Under the pieces are notes generated by a model that saw only the letters and a program-made list of their open reading frames with translations, ran no database searches and was not told the DNA's origin. A DNA stretch of 46,040 nucleotides, taken from the NCBI GenBank assembly GCA_029978705.1, contig JAPOIY010000021.1, positions 1 to 46,040 on the forward strand, in the 5' to 3' direction. Shown here in pieces: positions 8,767 through 16,745 of the stretch. Position numbers and translations under genes: made by a program. The stretch comes from Actinomycetota bacterium. Its GTDB lineage: Bacteria > Actinomycetota > Actinomycetes > S36-B12 > GCA-2699445. The stretch's first letter is position 1, and every line of letters begins with the position of its first letter.

Positions 8767-8803
8767 TCCGTAGGTTGCGGGTTCGAGTCCCGCGGGGCCT
8801 ACT
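8767..8803. repeat. 37-bp direct repeat, copy 2 (truncated tRNA-Lys 3' end, attR-like)
   Basis: An exact copy of 6776-6812, preceded by CTTAAC where the real tRNA has CTTTTAA. There is no 5' tRNA half, so it is not a functional tRNA. Confidence 0.93.
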
Positions 8804-8929
8804 CGTGAGCTGTGTGGTTCCGCCTGATGCGTGAAACCCCGGCTTCGGCTGCCCCCGCCAAGGGTCCCAGACAGCCGGATGCGCGCGGCAGCGTCAGCAG
8901 GCCGTTGGCCGGTCAGGCCCCACAGCCGG

Positions 8930-10219
8930 TCAGCCGTTCGCCTGAACGCGGCAGGTCTGGAAGGGCCGCTGCGCCACCTTGCGCGTCTCGGTGACCGTCC
9001 GGGTCCGGTGGCCGGTCAGCCGCGCCCGCACCGACAGAACGATCTGCAGGTCATCACTGCAGCGCGGCTCTACCACGACCTTGTTCTGGGTCACCTTGGT
9101 GCGGCAGAAGCGGTCTGCGTCGGCTCCACGCCGCTGGCAGGACACGTTCACCTTGACGACCGTCCCGTCGCGGCTGGTGATGCGGAACGTCGTCGGCGCA
9201 TCCGCCTCCGGCTTGCCACGGGACTCCACGACCTTCACCGGGGTCAGGGGAGAGTCGGGGTCCTGGGCATCAGGAGTCCCGTCGTTGTCGTCGTCGGGGT
9301 CCTGGGCGTCAGGAGTCCCGTCGTTGTCGTCGTCGGGGTCCTGGGCGTCCGGGGTCCCGTCGTTGTCGTCGTCGGGGTCCTGGGCGTCCGGGATGTTGTC
9401 GCCGTCCACATCCGTGCCGTAGGAGCTCGGCGGGGGAGCATCCTCGGAGGCCGTGGGTTCACACCCGTTCAGCCAGATGGCCTGGCCGGCGTCGTCCCAG
9501 TTCCGACCGTCGTGCACCCCCGAGACGGGCGGGATGATGTCGCCCCACCCGCTGCCGCTGCGCATGCCCTTCGTCCATACCGGCCCGGTGTGGTTCCCAT
9601 AATGGTCGCCGCTACCGCCCGCGCCGTCGGCCGCGTCATCATCCACCGAAATCCGAACGTACGGATTCGTGGTGGACCTGGTGCGGTGGCAGATGGTCAC
9701 CTTGCCCACCTGCGGCGACACCGGCGTCGGCGGGGTCTCCTCCGGAGTGCCCGGGTCGGGTGTGGGGTCCTCAGGCGTTCCCGGGTCGGGAGTGGGATCC
9801 TGCGTCGGGTCCGAGTCCGGGGCCGGATCGCCGGACGGGTCCTCCCCGCCCGTGGTCACGGGGTCACAACCGTTGCGGTAGATCTCCCGGCCTTCAGTGG
9901 TCCAGTTCAACCCGTCGTGGATGCCCTGGATGGGGGGGATGATGTCCCCCCAGTCACCGCCGTTGGGCTGGTCTGAGGTCCACACCGGCCCGGTGTGGTT
10001 GAGGTAGTGGTCGCCCTTGCCCTTGTCGTTACCACCACTTCCGTCGACGGAGTCCTGCGCGACCTCAATGGACACGTAGGGGTTCTTCGTCGAGTTGGTC
10101 CGGTGACAGATCTTCACCTTCGGCCCGGGAGGTGCCGCGAGCGCCGTCACGGCCAGCGCGGAGGGCGCGAAGGCAACGGCGGCCGCGAGGGCCGCGACCG
10201 ACAGGGTGCGAGAGATCAT
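8930..10219 (-). CDS. Secreted protein: two CHRT-type repeats, TSP3-like calcium repeats, C-terminal four-Cys domain
   Basis: 429 residues from the ATG at 10219 (GGGGTGG 5 nt upstream). The signal peptide is about 1-29. Two homologous domains of about 80-85 residues (about 37-120 and 176-255) share ICHRT, NPYV, GDHY.NHTGPVWT, GWGDIIPP or DWGDIIPP, HDGxNW and NGC. They are separated by an Asp-Pro-Thr-rich linker. An acidic repeat follows (about 268-330, unit DDDNDGTPDAQDP) that resembles thrombospondin type 3 calcium-binding repeats. The final roughly 95 residues carry cysteines at 361, 372, 387 and 423, with the same C-x35-C-x6-COOH ending as the two delta-60 proteins. I have seen CHRT-like repeats in actinobacterial surface proteins but know no function for them. 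Probably calcium-stabilised and extracellular. It lies just outside the right border of the tRNA-Lys island. Confidence 0.88.
   Translation of the reverse strand: MISRTLSVAALAAAVAFAPSALAVTALAAPPGPKVKICHRTNSTKNPYVSIEVAQDSVDGSGGNDKGKGDHYLNHTGPVWTSDQPNGGDWGDIIPPIQGIHDGLNWTTEGREIYRNGCDPVTTGGEDPSGDPAPDSDPTQDPTPDPGTPEDPTPDPGTPEETPPTPVSPQVGKVTICHRTRSTTNPYVRISVDDDAADGAGGSGDHYGNHTGPVWTKGMRSGSGWGDIIPPVSGVHDGRNWDDAGQAIWLNGCEPTASEDAPPPSSYGTDVDGDNIPDAQDPDDDNDGTPDAQDPDDDNDGTPDAQDPDDDNDGTPDAQDPDSPLTPVKVVESRGKPEADAPTTFRITSRDGTVVKVNVSCQRRGADADRFCRTKVTQNKVVVEPRCSDDLQIVLSVRARLTGHRTRTVTETRKVAQRPFQTCRVQANG
9255..9410. repeat. 39-bp tandem repeat, about four copies
   Basis: Period-39 repeats start near 9255, 9294, 9333 and 9372 (TCGGGGTCCTGGGC core). 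They encode the acidic TSP3-like unit of 13 residues in the minus-strand gene. Copies differ by one to a few bases, the last being most diverged. Copy number may vary between strains. Confidence 0.9.
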
Positions 10220-10312
10220 GAGTGCCACCCCACGACGGTAAGAACGATCAGCCGGAACGCGCAAATTTCCGCCGCAACCAGATGCAATCTTGAGGCACGG
10301 GGTGGGTCGTCG

Positions 10313-11338
10313 TCAGCGCAGGTTACGTGGCATGTCCGGGGCGCCGTACAAGGAGGCGACCCGGCGCCACTCCTGCGGGAACCCGGTGAAACTCCAGCAT
10401 TTCGTGTCCTCGCAGACGCCGTAGAGGCGGAAGAAGAGGAGCACGTCGGACTGTTGCGTGCTTTCCCGCAGGTTGGGCATCGGTGTATTGATCTGCTCGG
10501 ACCCCGACAGTTGGATGCTGAAGTTCGCCGCACAGGTCCGCGTTTCGTCCTGGCAGGCCGCCTGCGCCTTCGGGGACAGGGAGAAGTACTTCAGTGCCTT
10601 GTCGGCCGGCACCCGGATCTGGCGGTCGTTCTGCTCGAAGGCGAGCAACGCGGGCCACGGGGTGGAGGCCAGGTTGGTGCACCAAGCCTTCCCGTCCTCA
10701 CTGTCGAAGGGCGTCTCCGGCGTGAGGGAATAACCGAGGAGGGAGACGGCGGCCGACCGGCTGCTGCCGGAGATGGGTGCTGGGCCCTGGATGGTCAGTT
10801 CCCCCGGCCGGGTCCCGCAGCTCTCCGCCGTCGGATCCGATCCGTCGCCGATGGCGATGGGGTCACAGGCCGACTTGTCGAAGGAGTAGCCGTCGTGTTG
10901 CAACTCGATACTCGCCGGCTGGGTGGCCTCGGCGGCGGGGCTGAGCCACGACTGGCGGAACCCGTTGAGGATCAGGACTCCGTTGCGCTGCCGCGTGACG
11001 GTCCAGCGGAGGCCGATGTCCTTGGACCCGAAGGGCAGCGGCGGCTGCTCCTCCGCTGAACGGATGGTCTGTTTCCCGCGGTCCTCCTGGTAGGTGCACT
11101 CGTCCTCGGAGACCGTGCGGCTGGTGGCCTCATCCAGGACCGTCACACTGACCTCGTACTGCGTCTTCATGACCTTGGGAGTGCGCTTTGCCGGCTTCTT
11201 CGCCGGTTTCTTGGCGGGCTTCTTGCCCATGGTCTGCGCAGGCTGCTCGTCCGGCTGCGCACCGGCACCAGACGCCGGAGTGGCCGCCAGCAGCGCGCAC
11301 AAACCGAGGGTGACCGCGGCTACCCAGCGTGAAGACAC
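10313..11338 (-). CDS. Secreted protein of unknown function with Lys-Pro-Ala rich N-terminus
   Basis: 341 residues if started at the GTG at 11338. A second GTG directly before it (11341) is equally possible. The start gives a signal peptide (SSRWVAAVTLGLCALLAATP, cleaved near ASGAGA) followed by a basic KKPAKKPAKKPAKR stretch. No good ribosome binding site precedes it, and an 18-bp inverted repeat occupies the leader. The mature part contains about nine cysteines, including CTYQEDRGKQ, SACDP, ESCGT, AWCTN, QAACQDETRTCAANF and GVCEDTKCW, suggesting disulfides, and no enzyme motif I recognise. The basic tract could bind cell-wall polyanions, which is inference. The longer open frame to 12370 only shadows the alcohol dehydrogenase gene. 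Confidence 0.72.
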   Translation of the reverse strand: MSSRWVAAVTLGLCALLAATPASGAGAQPDEQPAQTMGKKPAKKPAKKPAKRTPKVMKTQYEVSVTVLDEATSRTVSEDECTYQEDRGKQTIRSAEEQPPLPFGSKDIGLRWTVTRQRNGVLILNGFRQSWLSPAAEATQPASIELQHDGYSFDKSACDPIAIGDGSDPTAESCGTRPGELTIQGPAPISGSSRSAAVSLLGYSLTPETPFDSEDGKAWCTNLASTPWPALLAFEQNDRQIRVPADKALKYFSLSPKAQAACQDETRTCAANFSIQLSGSEQINTPMPNLRESTQQSDVLLFFRLYGVCEDTKCWSFTGFPQEWRRVASLYGAPDMPRNLR

Positions 11339-11350
11339 CACTACACGATA

Positions 11351-11368
11351 GCGGCGCCCCGGCGCCGC
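11351..11368. promoter_or_regulatory. 18-bp inverted repeat in the leader of the orphan secreted gene
   Basis: GCGGCGCC / GGCGCCGC arms of 8 bp separated by CC lie 10-30 nt before the GTG at 11338/11341, where a ribosome binding site is expected. An AT-rich stretch (TTATTTCTTATTTC on the minus strand) just upstream could hold the -10 element. The repeat may be an operator or an RNA hairpin. Confidence 0.35.
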
Positions 11369-11553
11369 GCGAAATAAGAAATAATCTGACGAGAAGAGGG
11401 CAGGGACCCTTCGCCCCCGTTGGGATCGCACGACAGGCACATCGTCCGCGGAGGGTCCCCGCACGGTACGTAGTGAGCCAGGCGGGGTCCCGGCGGGCCA
11501 GGGAGCCAACCCCCGCATGGCCCAGTGGAATCCCCTGTCATCGGCCGGAGCCG

Positions 11554-12663
11554 TCACCGGCGAAAATCGACCACCAAGCGCTGCTGGGTTTCCGACGCCA
11601 GGCCGTCGAAACCGGCGTTGATGTCGGCCAGGGCGAGCGTGCCGGACACGTCCTGCTCGACCGGCAACTTCCCCGCCCGCCACAGGTCCAGGAACCGCGG
11701 GATGTCGCGGGCGGGCACACACGACCCCAGATAACTTCCGATGATGCGGCGCCCGCCGCCGACGAGGGCCAACGACGAGATCGTCGCCAGGTCGTCGGGG
11801 TTGGGCAGCCCGACGGTGACCGTGGCTCCCCCCGCCTGCGTCATGGCGACCGCCTCCTCGAAGGCCGCCGCCGTCCCAGCCGCCTCCACCACGACGTCCC
11901 CCAGGACTCCGGCGTCCTTCGCCTCCTCGTGGCTGTATGCGTGGGCCGCACCCAGTTCGCGGGCGCGGGTCAGTTTCGCGGGCACGTCGTCCACGCCGAT
12001 GACGGCTACGTCGGGCTGAGCCACCGCCGTCATCACCGCCGCCATACCCACCCCGCCGAGCCCGACCACCACCACTGTGTCCCCCGGTCGCGGCGGCGCC
12101 GCATTGAGCACCGCCCCGCCGCCGGTCAGCACCGCGCACCCCAAGAGGGCCGCCACGAGCGCCGGGACATCCGGCGGCACCGGCACGACCGACCGCTCGT
12201 CCACCACGGCGTGGGTGGCGAACGCCGACACCCCCAGGTGGTGGTTGACCGGCTGCCCGTCGCGGGAAAGGCGGCGCCCGCCGCCGAGAAGTTCCCCGAT
12301 CTCGTTGGCGTGACTGCCCGGGATACACGGCCGGATGCCGTTGGTCAGGCAGGCGACGCACACTCCGCATCGCGGCAGGAACGTCATCACCACCCGGTCG
12401 CCAACCGCGAGGTTGGCCACGTCGGGGCCGACCTCCTCGACAACGGCGGACGCCTCGTGCCCCAGCAGCATCGGTACCGGGCGGCGGCGGTCACCGTCGA
12501 TCACCGACAGGTCGGAGTGGCACAGCCCGGCCGCCTCCAGGCGCACCCGCGCCTCGCGTCCCTCCGGGGGCGCCAACTCCAGGTCGCAGACCGTCAACGG
12601 GACGCTGTCGGCATACGGTGCCGGGCGCCCGATCTCTTCCAGCACCGCACCGGTGATTCGCAT
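11554..12663 (-). CDS. Zinc-dependent alcohol dehydrogenase (MDR superfamily)
   Basis: 369 residues. Catalytic-zinc ligands are visible as Cys48 (GLCHSD) and His69-Glu70 (GHE). The structural-zinc lobe has Cys99, Cys102, Cys105 and Cys113 in the classic C-x2-C-x2-C-x7-C spacing. The nucleotide-binding fold follows (VVVVGLGGVGMAAV), with GVDD at the end of the second strand suggesting NAD. The overall pattern is that of the class III/long-chain zinc ADH group, which oxidises alcohols or, in some members, S-hydroxymethyl or mycothiol adducts. The substrate is not predictable here. The ATG start at 12663 is the natural family start. The gene stands apart from the SLAC1-type gene by 45 nt on the same strand, so the two could be cotranscribed. 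Confidence 0.9.
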   Translation of the reverse strand: MRITGAVLEEIGRPAPYADSVPLTVCDLELAPPEGREARVRLEAAGLCHSDLSVIDGDRRRPVPMLLGHEASAVVEEVGPDVANLAVGDRVVMTFLPRCGVCVACLTNGIRPCIPGSHANEIGELLGGGRRLSRDGQPVNHHLGVSAFATHAVVDERSVVPVPPDVPALVAALLGCAVLTGGGAVLNAAPPRPGDTVVVVGLGGVGMAAVMTAVAQPDVAVIGVDDVPAKLTRARELGAAHAYSHEEAKDAGVLGDVVVEAAGTAAAFEEAVAMTQAGGATVTVGLPNPDDLATISSLALVGGGRRIIGSYLGSCVPARDIPRFLDLWRAGKLPVEQDVSGTLALADINAGFDGLASETQQRLVVDFRR

Positions 12664-12708
12664 GCCCTGGAATGTGGCACGGCCGCGATCCCCACGCCAG
12701 TCGCCGGC

Positions 12709-13770
12709 TCAGGTGGGCGGCGCACCCCGGCGCGCCCGACGAAGGGCCGTGATCGAGGCGACGAGCACCGTGGCCCAGATCGCGAGGAGGGCGACGCTGA
12801 ACAGCACCGCGAGGAACTCCATCGCCCCCGACTGCCAGAACCGCCCGAGTGTGCTGGTCGCCAGGACCAGGGCGGCCGTGGGGAAGACGAAGCCCCAGTC
12901 GGCCGCCGTGTAGGTCATCGCGTCCCGGCCGGCGTGGGCGGTGATGACGCCCGCGACCGCGATCCACCACAGCGCGAACCCCCACAGGATCGCGGCGAGG
13001 AAGTTCGCCGTCTGGATCACCGCTGGCCCCCACGTCCCCCCCAGCATCGAGGTGTCGGACGCGACCGTCTGGATCGCCAGAGCCGACACCGACAACGGGC
13101 TCAACATGATCCACATCGCGGGAGCGCCCACCCTCTCGACCTGCCGGTGCAACACCAGCCGGTTGAAGAACAGCAGCGCGGTCAGGCCGAACAGAACCAG
13201 CCCGATCCCGAGCAGCGCAAACGACACGACCGCGGCCGTGCGCTGCACCTCGACCCCCACCACACCCGACAGGTCGCCGAACAGGACGGCCCCGAGCAAG
13301 ATCACGGTCTCCGGGATGAACCACGTCCCGGAGATGTCCTGCGCCTCGAAGTCCTCCTTCTCGAACGCGGCCGTGAAGAAGACCACGGTCAGGACGAGTC
13401 CCAGCCCGGTGCCGATGACGGCCAGCACCAGGACGACGGCCCGGCCGGTCGGAGAGTTGACGAACCCGGCGATGTGCAGCAGCCCCAGCGCCAGCACGTT
13501 GATCGCGCCCGGGAAGGTGGCGTAGCCGGCGCCGGTGGCCGGGTCCCGGACCTGGGTCACCACGCCGCGGTCCAGCCGCCGCAGCGCTCCTCGGCCCAGC
13601 AGGAACACGAAGAAGGCCAGCGCGACCAGGAGGAAGAACCACGCCAGCGCCGGCGACACCGGCGACACCGGCGTGAACTCGCCCGGGTCGCTGTTGGCCA
13701 CGAGGGCGACCGCCCCGGTGCCCATGACGGCCCCGTACCAACCGGGTTGGTCCAGGACGCGTGGGGTCAC
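12709..13770 (-). CDS. SLAC1/TehA-family anion or dicarboxylate transporter
   Basis: 353 residues with about ten hydrophobic segments. Motifs typical of the TDT/SLAC1 family are PGWYGAVMGTGAVAL at the N-terminus, TFPGAINVLALG, the SGTWFIPETVILLG segment and TAADWGFVFPTAALVLAT near the C-terminus. Family members are tellurite-resistance protein TehA, malate/sulfite permeases and plant guard-cell anion channels. The bacterial substrate is usually C4-dicarboxylate, sulfite or another small anion. The start is a GTG at 13770 with no strong ribosome binding site. The downstream neighbour on the strand is the alcohol dehydrogenase. There is no regulator in sight. Confidence 0.85.
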   Translation of the reverse strand: MTPRVLDQPGWYGAVMGTGAVALVANSDPGEFTPVSPVSPALAWFFLLVALAFFVFLLGRGALRRLDRGVVTQVRDPATGAGYATFPGAINVLALGLLHIAGFVNSPTGRAVVLVLAVIGTGLGLVLTVVFFTAAFEKEDFEAQDISGTWFIPETVILLGAVLFGDLSGVVGVEVQRTAAVVSFALLGIGLVLFGLTALLFFNRLVLHRQVERVGAPAMWIMLSPLSVSALAIQTVASDTSMLGGTWGPAVIQTANFLAAILWGFALWWIAVAGVITAHAGRDAMTYTAADWGFVFPTAALVLATSTLGRFWQSGAMEFLAVLFSVALLAIWATVLVASITALRRARRGAPPT

Positions 13771-13807
13771 CCGGTCGACGGTAGTGCGTTGCCGCAGCAG
13801 GTGCCGG

Positions 13808-15157
13808 TCAGCCGCAGGTGTCGGAGCCGCGGTCGACGCCGACCCCGTCGGTCGACAGGAAACGCCAGTCGTAGCCGTCGGGACGGAAGTCGAGTTTCAG
13901 CACGCCGACCTTGGTCTTCTTGGTGACCTCCGGAAGAGGCTGCACGTCCTCGCGCACCTGGCCCAGCGGCGCTCCACCGGTGCCGATGATGAACTGCCGC
14001 GGCCCTGCCGCGCTGCGGGAGCCGTCGGCCGCCAGCCGGGCGAACCGCTGGTAGGTGTGTTCATGGCCGGTCAGCAGCAGGTCGACCCCGTGGGCCGCGA
14101 GCACCTGGTAGAGGTCGGCGACGCGGTCGTAGGGACCGTGGGGTGTGGCCGCCCAGCGCGGGTGGTGCCACGTGACCGCGATGCAGCGGTTGGTGTCGAT
14201 GGCCAGCTGCGCGTCCAGCCAGCGCACCTGCAGCGTGTCGGGCAGGCAGTCGCCGAGGAAGCGGCAGTTGGAGTTCAGCTGGTAGAAACTCCAGTCCCCC
14301 TGCTGAAAGCCGTACCAGGGCTGCTCGGGCGTGCCGACCCGGGAACCGAAGATCGAGAAGTACGCCAGGTTCGGGTCGCGGTAGTCGTGGTTGCCGGGCA
14401 CGGGGTAGGTCGTGTCCAGCAGACGGCCGTAGTGCGGCAGGTAGCACTGCCGGAAGTCGGCCGCCGTCCCGTCGGGGTAGGCGAGGTCTCCGGCGGCCAG
14501 CAGCATGGCACCGTCGGGGATCAGGGACTGGGTCTCGGCGGCCAGGTTGTCCGACGTCTCGGGATCGCAGTAGCCGATGTCGCCGACGGCGTACGCCTCG
14601 AACGGGGTGCCGGGGGGGACCTCCGGGGAGAGTCGGGCCAGCGGCACGGCCGTGATCGGTGGGAGCGTGGGCGTCGGGGTGGGGGTCGGGGTGGGGACGG
14701 CCTCGGTCGGCACGGGCGTCGGCGTCGGGGCCGGCGGCTTGGGTTTCGGTTTCGGCTTGGGTTTCGGCTTGACCAGGACCGCGCGGCGCATCGACAGGGC
14801 GTCGGCCTTCTCGGACTTGGCGACGGAGACCCGCACGACGTAGCGGCCGGCCGCCCGGGGGCGATACCGCACCGTCAGGGTGCCGGTGCGTCGGGACAGG
14901 CCGCGCTGCGTCACCCGCCACCGGTGATCACCGCGGCGCCAACTCACGCTGAAATGGCGGCGCGGGCTGCGCGGTGAGATACGAGCGTCCACCACGAACC
15001 GTTCGCCCATGGTCAGCGAGGCCCGCGAGTCCTTCCAGCCGGCCACCTTGGTGACCTCGGTGTCCGGGACCGCTTGAGAGGACGCCGGAACCACGAGGAG
15101 GGTGGTAGCGACGGCTACACCCAGCCCCGCGACGATCCCGTGTCGTGCTACAGCCAC
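13808..15157 (-). CDS. Secreted metallophosphoesterase (purple acid phosphatase-like)
   Basis: 449 residues from a GTG at 15157, which opens the signal peptide (AVARHGIVAGLGVAVATTLL, cleaved near SSQA). A GTG at 15196, one base past the glpK stop, is an alternative. An N-terminal Ig-like domain is followed by a Lys-Pro run and a Thr-Pro linker (about 148-180), then the calcineurin-like phosphoesterase domain. All metal-ligand blocks are present: GDIGY, GDLAYPDG, GNHDY, TWHHPRW and GHEHTYQR. Such enzymes hydrolyse phosphate esters outside the cell. Unlike the other linker-bearing secreted proteins in the window, it lacks the C-terminal four-Cys domain. It follows glpFK on the same strand; hydrolysis of glycerol phosphates feeding that operon is conceivable but unproven. 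Confidence 0.88.
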   Translation of the reverse strand: MAVARHGIVAGLGVAVATTLLVVPASSQAVPDTEVTKVAGWKDSRASLTMGERFVVDARISPRSPRRHFSVSWRRGDHRWRVTQRGLSRRTGTLTVRYRPRAAGRYVVRVSVAKSEKADALSMRRAVLVKPKPKPKPKPKPPAPTPTPVPTEAVPTPTPTPTPTLPPITAVPLARLSPEVPPGTPFEAYAVGDIGYCDPETSDNLAAETQSLIPDGAMLLAAGDLAYPDGTAADFRQCYLPHYGRLLDTTYPVPGNHDYRDPNLAYFSIFGSRVGTPEQPWYGFQQGDWSFYQLNSNCRFLGDCLPDTLQVRWLDAQLAIDTNRCIAVTWHHPRWAATPHGPYDRVADLYQVLAAHGVDLLLTGHEHTYQRFARLAADGSRSAAGPRQFIIGTGGAPLGQVREDVQPLPEVTKKTKVGVLKLDFRPDGYDWRFLSTDGVGVDRGSDTCG

Positions 15158-15197
15158 CGCCCTACTGTACGGGCGGAAAGAACCGCTTCGGTGCACT

Positions 15198-16706
15198 TCA
15201 GCCTGTGGGTCCCGTCTCCACCCAGTCGAAGGTGCGGGTTACCGCCTGTTTCCAGCGTGCGTACAGGCGGTCCCGCTCCGCCTGCGGCATCTGCGGCTCC
15301 CACCGTTTGCCCTCCGCCCAGTTGGCCCGGATATCGTCCTGGCTCTCCCAGAATCCGACCGCGAGTCCGGCGGCGTACGCGGCGCCGAGGGCCGTCGTCT
15401 CGATGGTCCGCGGCCGGATCACCGGCACGCCCAGGATGTCGGACTGGAACTGCATCAGCAGTTCGTTGAGAACCATCCCGCCGTCCACCTTCAGCGTGAC
15501 CAACGCCACACCGGAGTCGGCCTCCATCGCCTCGATGACCTCACGGGACTGGAAGGCGGCCGCCTGCAGCGCCGCCCGCGCGATGTGGCCGCGATTGATG
15601 AACCGGGTCAGCCCGACGATCGCCCCGCGGGCGTCGCCGCGCCAGTACGGCGCGAACAGCCCGGAGAAGGCGGGCACGAAGTAGCAGTCGCCGTTGTCCT
15701 CGACAGTGCGGGCCAACTCCTCGACCTCCGGCGCGGACTTGATCATGCCGAGGTTGTCCCGGAGCCACTGCACGAGGCTGCCGGTCACGGCGATGGAACC
15801 TTCCAGCGCGTACACCGTCGGCTCCTGGCCGATCTTGTAGCACACGGTGGTGAGCAGCCCGTTCTCGGAGAGGACCAGTTCGGTGCCGGTGTTCAGCAGC
15901 ACGAAGTTGCCGGTGCCGTAGGTGTTCTTCGCCTCGCCGGGCTTCAGGCACGCCTGACCGAACATCGCGGCCTGCTGGTCGCCGAGGATGCCGCTGACCG
16001 GAACCCCCGCCAGGCCCGGGGGCGCGTCGACGGCGCCGTAGACCTCCGACGACGACTTGATCGCGGGCAGCATCCCCATGGGCACCCCCATGTCCTCGCA
16101 CAGTTGGGGATCCCACTGCAGCGTGCGCAGATCCATCATCAGCGTGCGCGAGGCGTTCGTCGGGTCGGTGATATGCGCCCCGCCGTTGATCCCGCCGGTC
16201 AGGTTCCACACCAGCCAGGTGTCGATCGTGCCCAGGAGCAGGTCGCCGGCCTCCGCCTTCTCCCGCGCCCCGGGGACGTTGTCGAGGATCCACCGCACCT
16301 TCGGCGCCGCGAAGTAGGTGGCGAGCGGCAAGCCGGTCCGGTCGCGGTACTGGTCGGCGTCGCCGAGGGCATCGATGATGGCCTGCGTCCGGGTGTCCTG
16401 CCACACGATCGCGTTGTAGACGGGGAGGCCGGTGTTCTTGTCCCACACGACGGTCGTCTCGCGCTGCTGGGTGATCCCGATCGCCGCCACGTCCGCAACG
16501 CTGATGTTGGCCCGCCCGAGCGCGCCGCCCATGACCTCCCGTGTGTTCTCCCAGATCTCCATGGCGTCGTGTTCGACCCAGCCGGGCTGCGGGAAGATCT
16601 GCTGATGCTCGATCTGGTCGGAGCCCAACGGCAGCCCATCGTGTCCGAACAGGATCGCGCGGGTGGACGTCGTTCCCTGGTCGATCGCCATCACGGCCTT
16701 GGCCAT
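15198..16706 (-). CDS. glpK: Glycerol kinase
   Basis: 502 residues, the usual GlpK length. FGGY-kinase features are [14 protein letters not shown] (phosphate 1), [13 protein letters not shown] with the Gln-Arg-Glu substrate site, [47 protein letters not shown] and [16 protein letters not shown] (adenosine region). It phosphorylates glycerol to sn-glycerol 3-phosphate in the cytoplasm and traps glycerol that enters through GlpF, encoded 39 nt upstream. No glpD or glpR gene is present in the window, so the downstream dehydrogenase must lie elsewhere. Confidence 0.97.
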   Translation of the reverse strand: MAKAVMAIDQGTTSTRAILFGHDGLPLGSDQIEHQQIFPQPGWVEHDAMEIWENTREVMGGALGRANISVADVAAIGITQQRETTVVWDKNTGLPVYNAIVWQDTRTQAIIDALGDADQYRDRTGLPLATYFAAPKVRWILDNVPGAREKAEAGDLLLGTIDTWLVWNLTGGINGGAHITDPTNASRTLMMDLRTLQWDPQLCEDMGVPMGMLPAIKSSSEVYGAVDAPPGLAGVPVSGILGDQQAAMFGQACLKPGEAKNTYGTGNFVLLNTGTELVLSENGLLTTVCYKIGQEPTVYALEGSIAVTGSLVQWLRDNLGMIKSAPEVEELARTVEDNGDCYFVPAFSGLFAPYWRGDARGAIVGLTRFINRGHIARAALQAAAFQSREVIEAMEADSGVALVTLKVDGGMVLNELLMQFQSDILGVPVIRPRTIETTALGAAYAAGLAVGFWESQDDIRANWAEGKRWEPQMPQAERDRLYARWKQAVTRTFDWVETGPTG

Positions 16707-16745
16707 GGTTCCTCTTCTCTCCGGTGGGCGTGAACGGGCAGGTCG

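Larger units (their letters stand above)
6776..8803. mobile_element. Small tRNA-Lys-associated integrated island (about 2 kb)
   Basis: The segment is bounded by perfect 37-bp direct repeats that are the 3' half of tRNA-Lys, the usual attachment-site arrangement left by tyrosine-integrase elements. It contains one convincing gene, the choloylglycine hydrolase-type amidase at 6908-7951, and about 0.8 kb of poorer coding quality. Base composition looks less GC-rich than the flanks by eye. No integrase, excisionase or replication gene is recognisable, so it is either a decayed element or a mini-element mobilised in trans. Confidence 0.75.

Noticed and set aside
8767-8810. Second tRNA-Lys gene
   Set aside because: Only the 3' half is present with no acceptor 5' strand, D-arm or anticodon loop, so it is an attachment-site duplicate.
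10313-12370. 685-codon minus frame spanning the orphan secreted gene and the alcohol dehydrogenase
   Set aside because: The upper half is antisense-frame shadow of the dehydrogenase on the same strand and is Arg/Gly low complexity. The real gene starts near 11338 at a signal peptide.
11329-13926. 865-codon plus frame over the dehydrogenase and SLAC1 region
   Set aside because: Arg/His/Gln/Pro-rich antisense shadow caused by high GC. The minus-strand genes have full family motifs.
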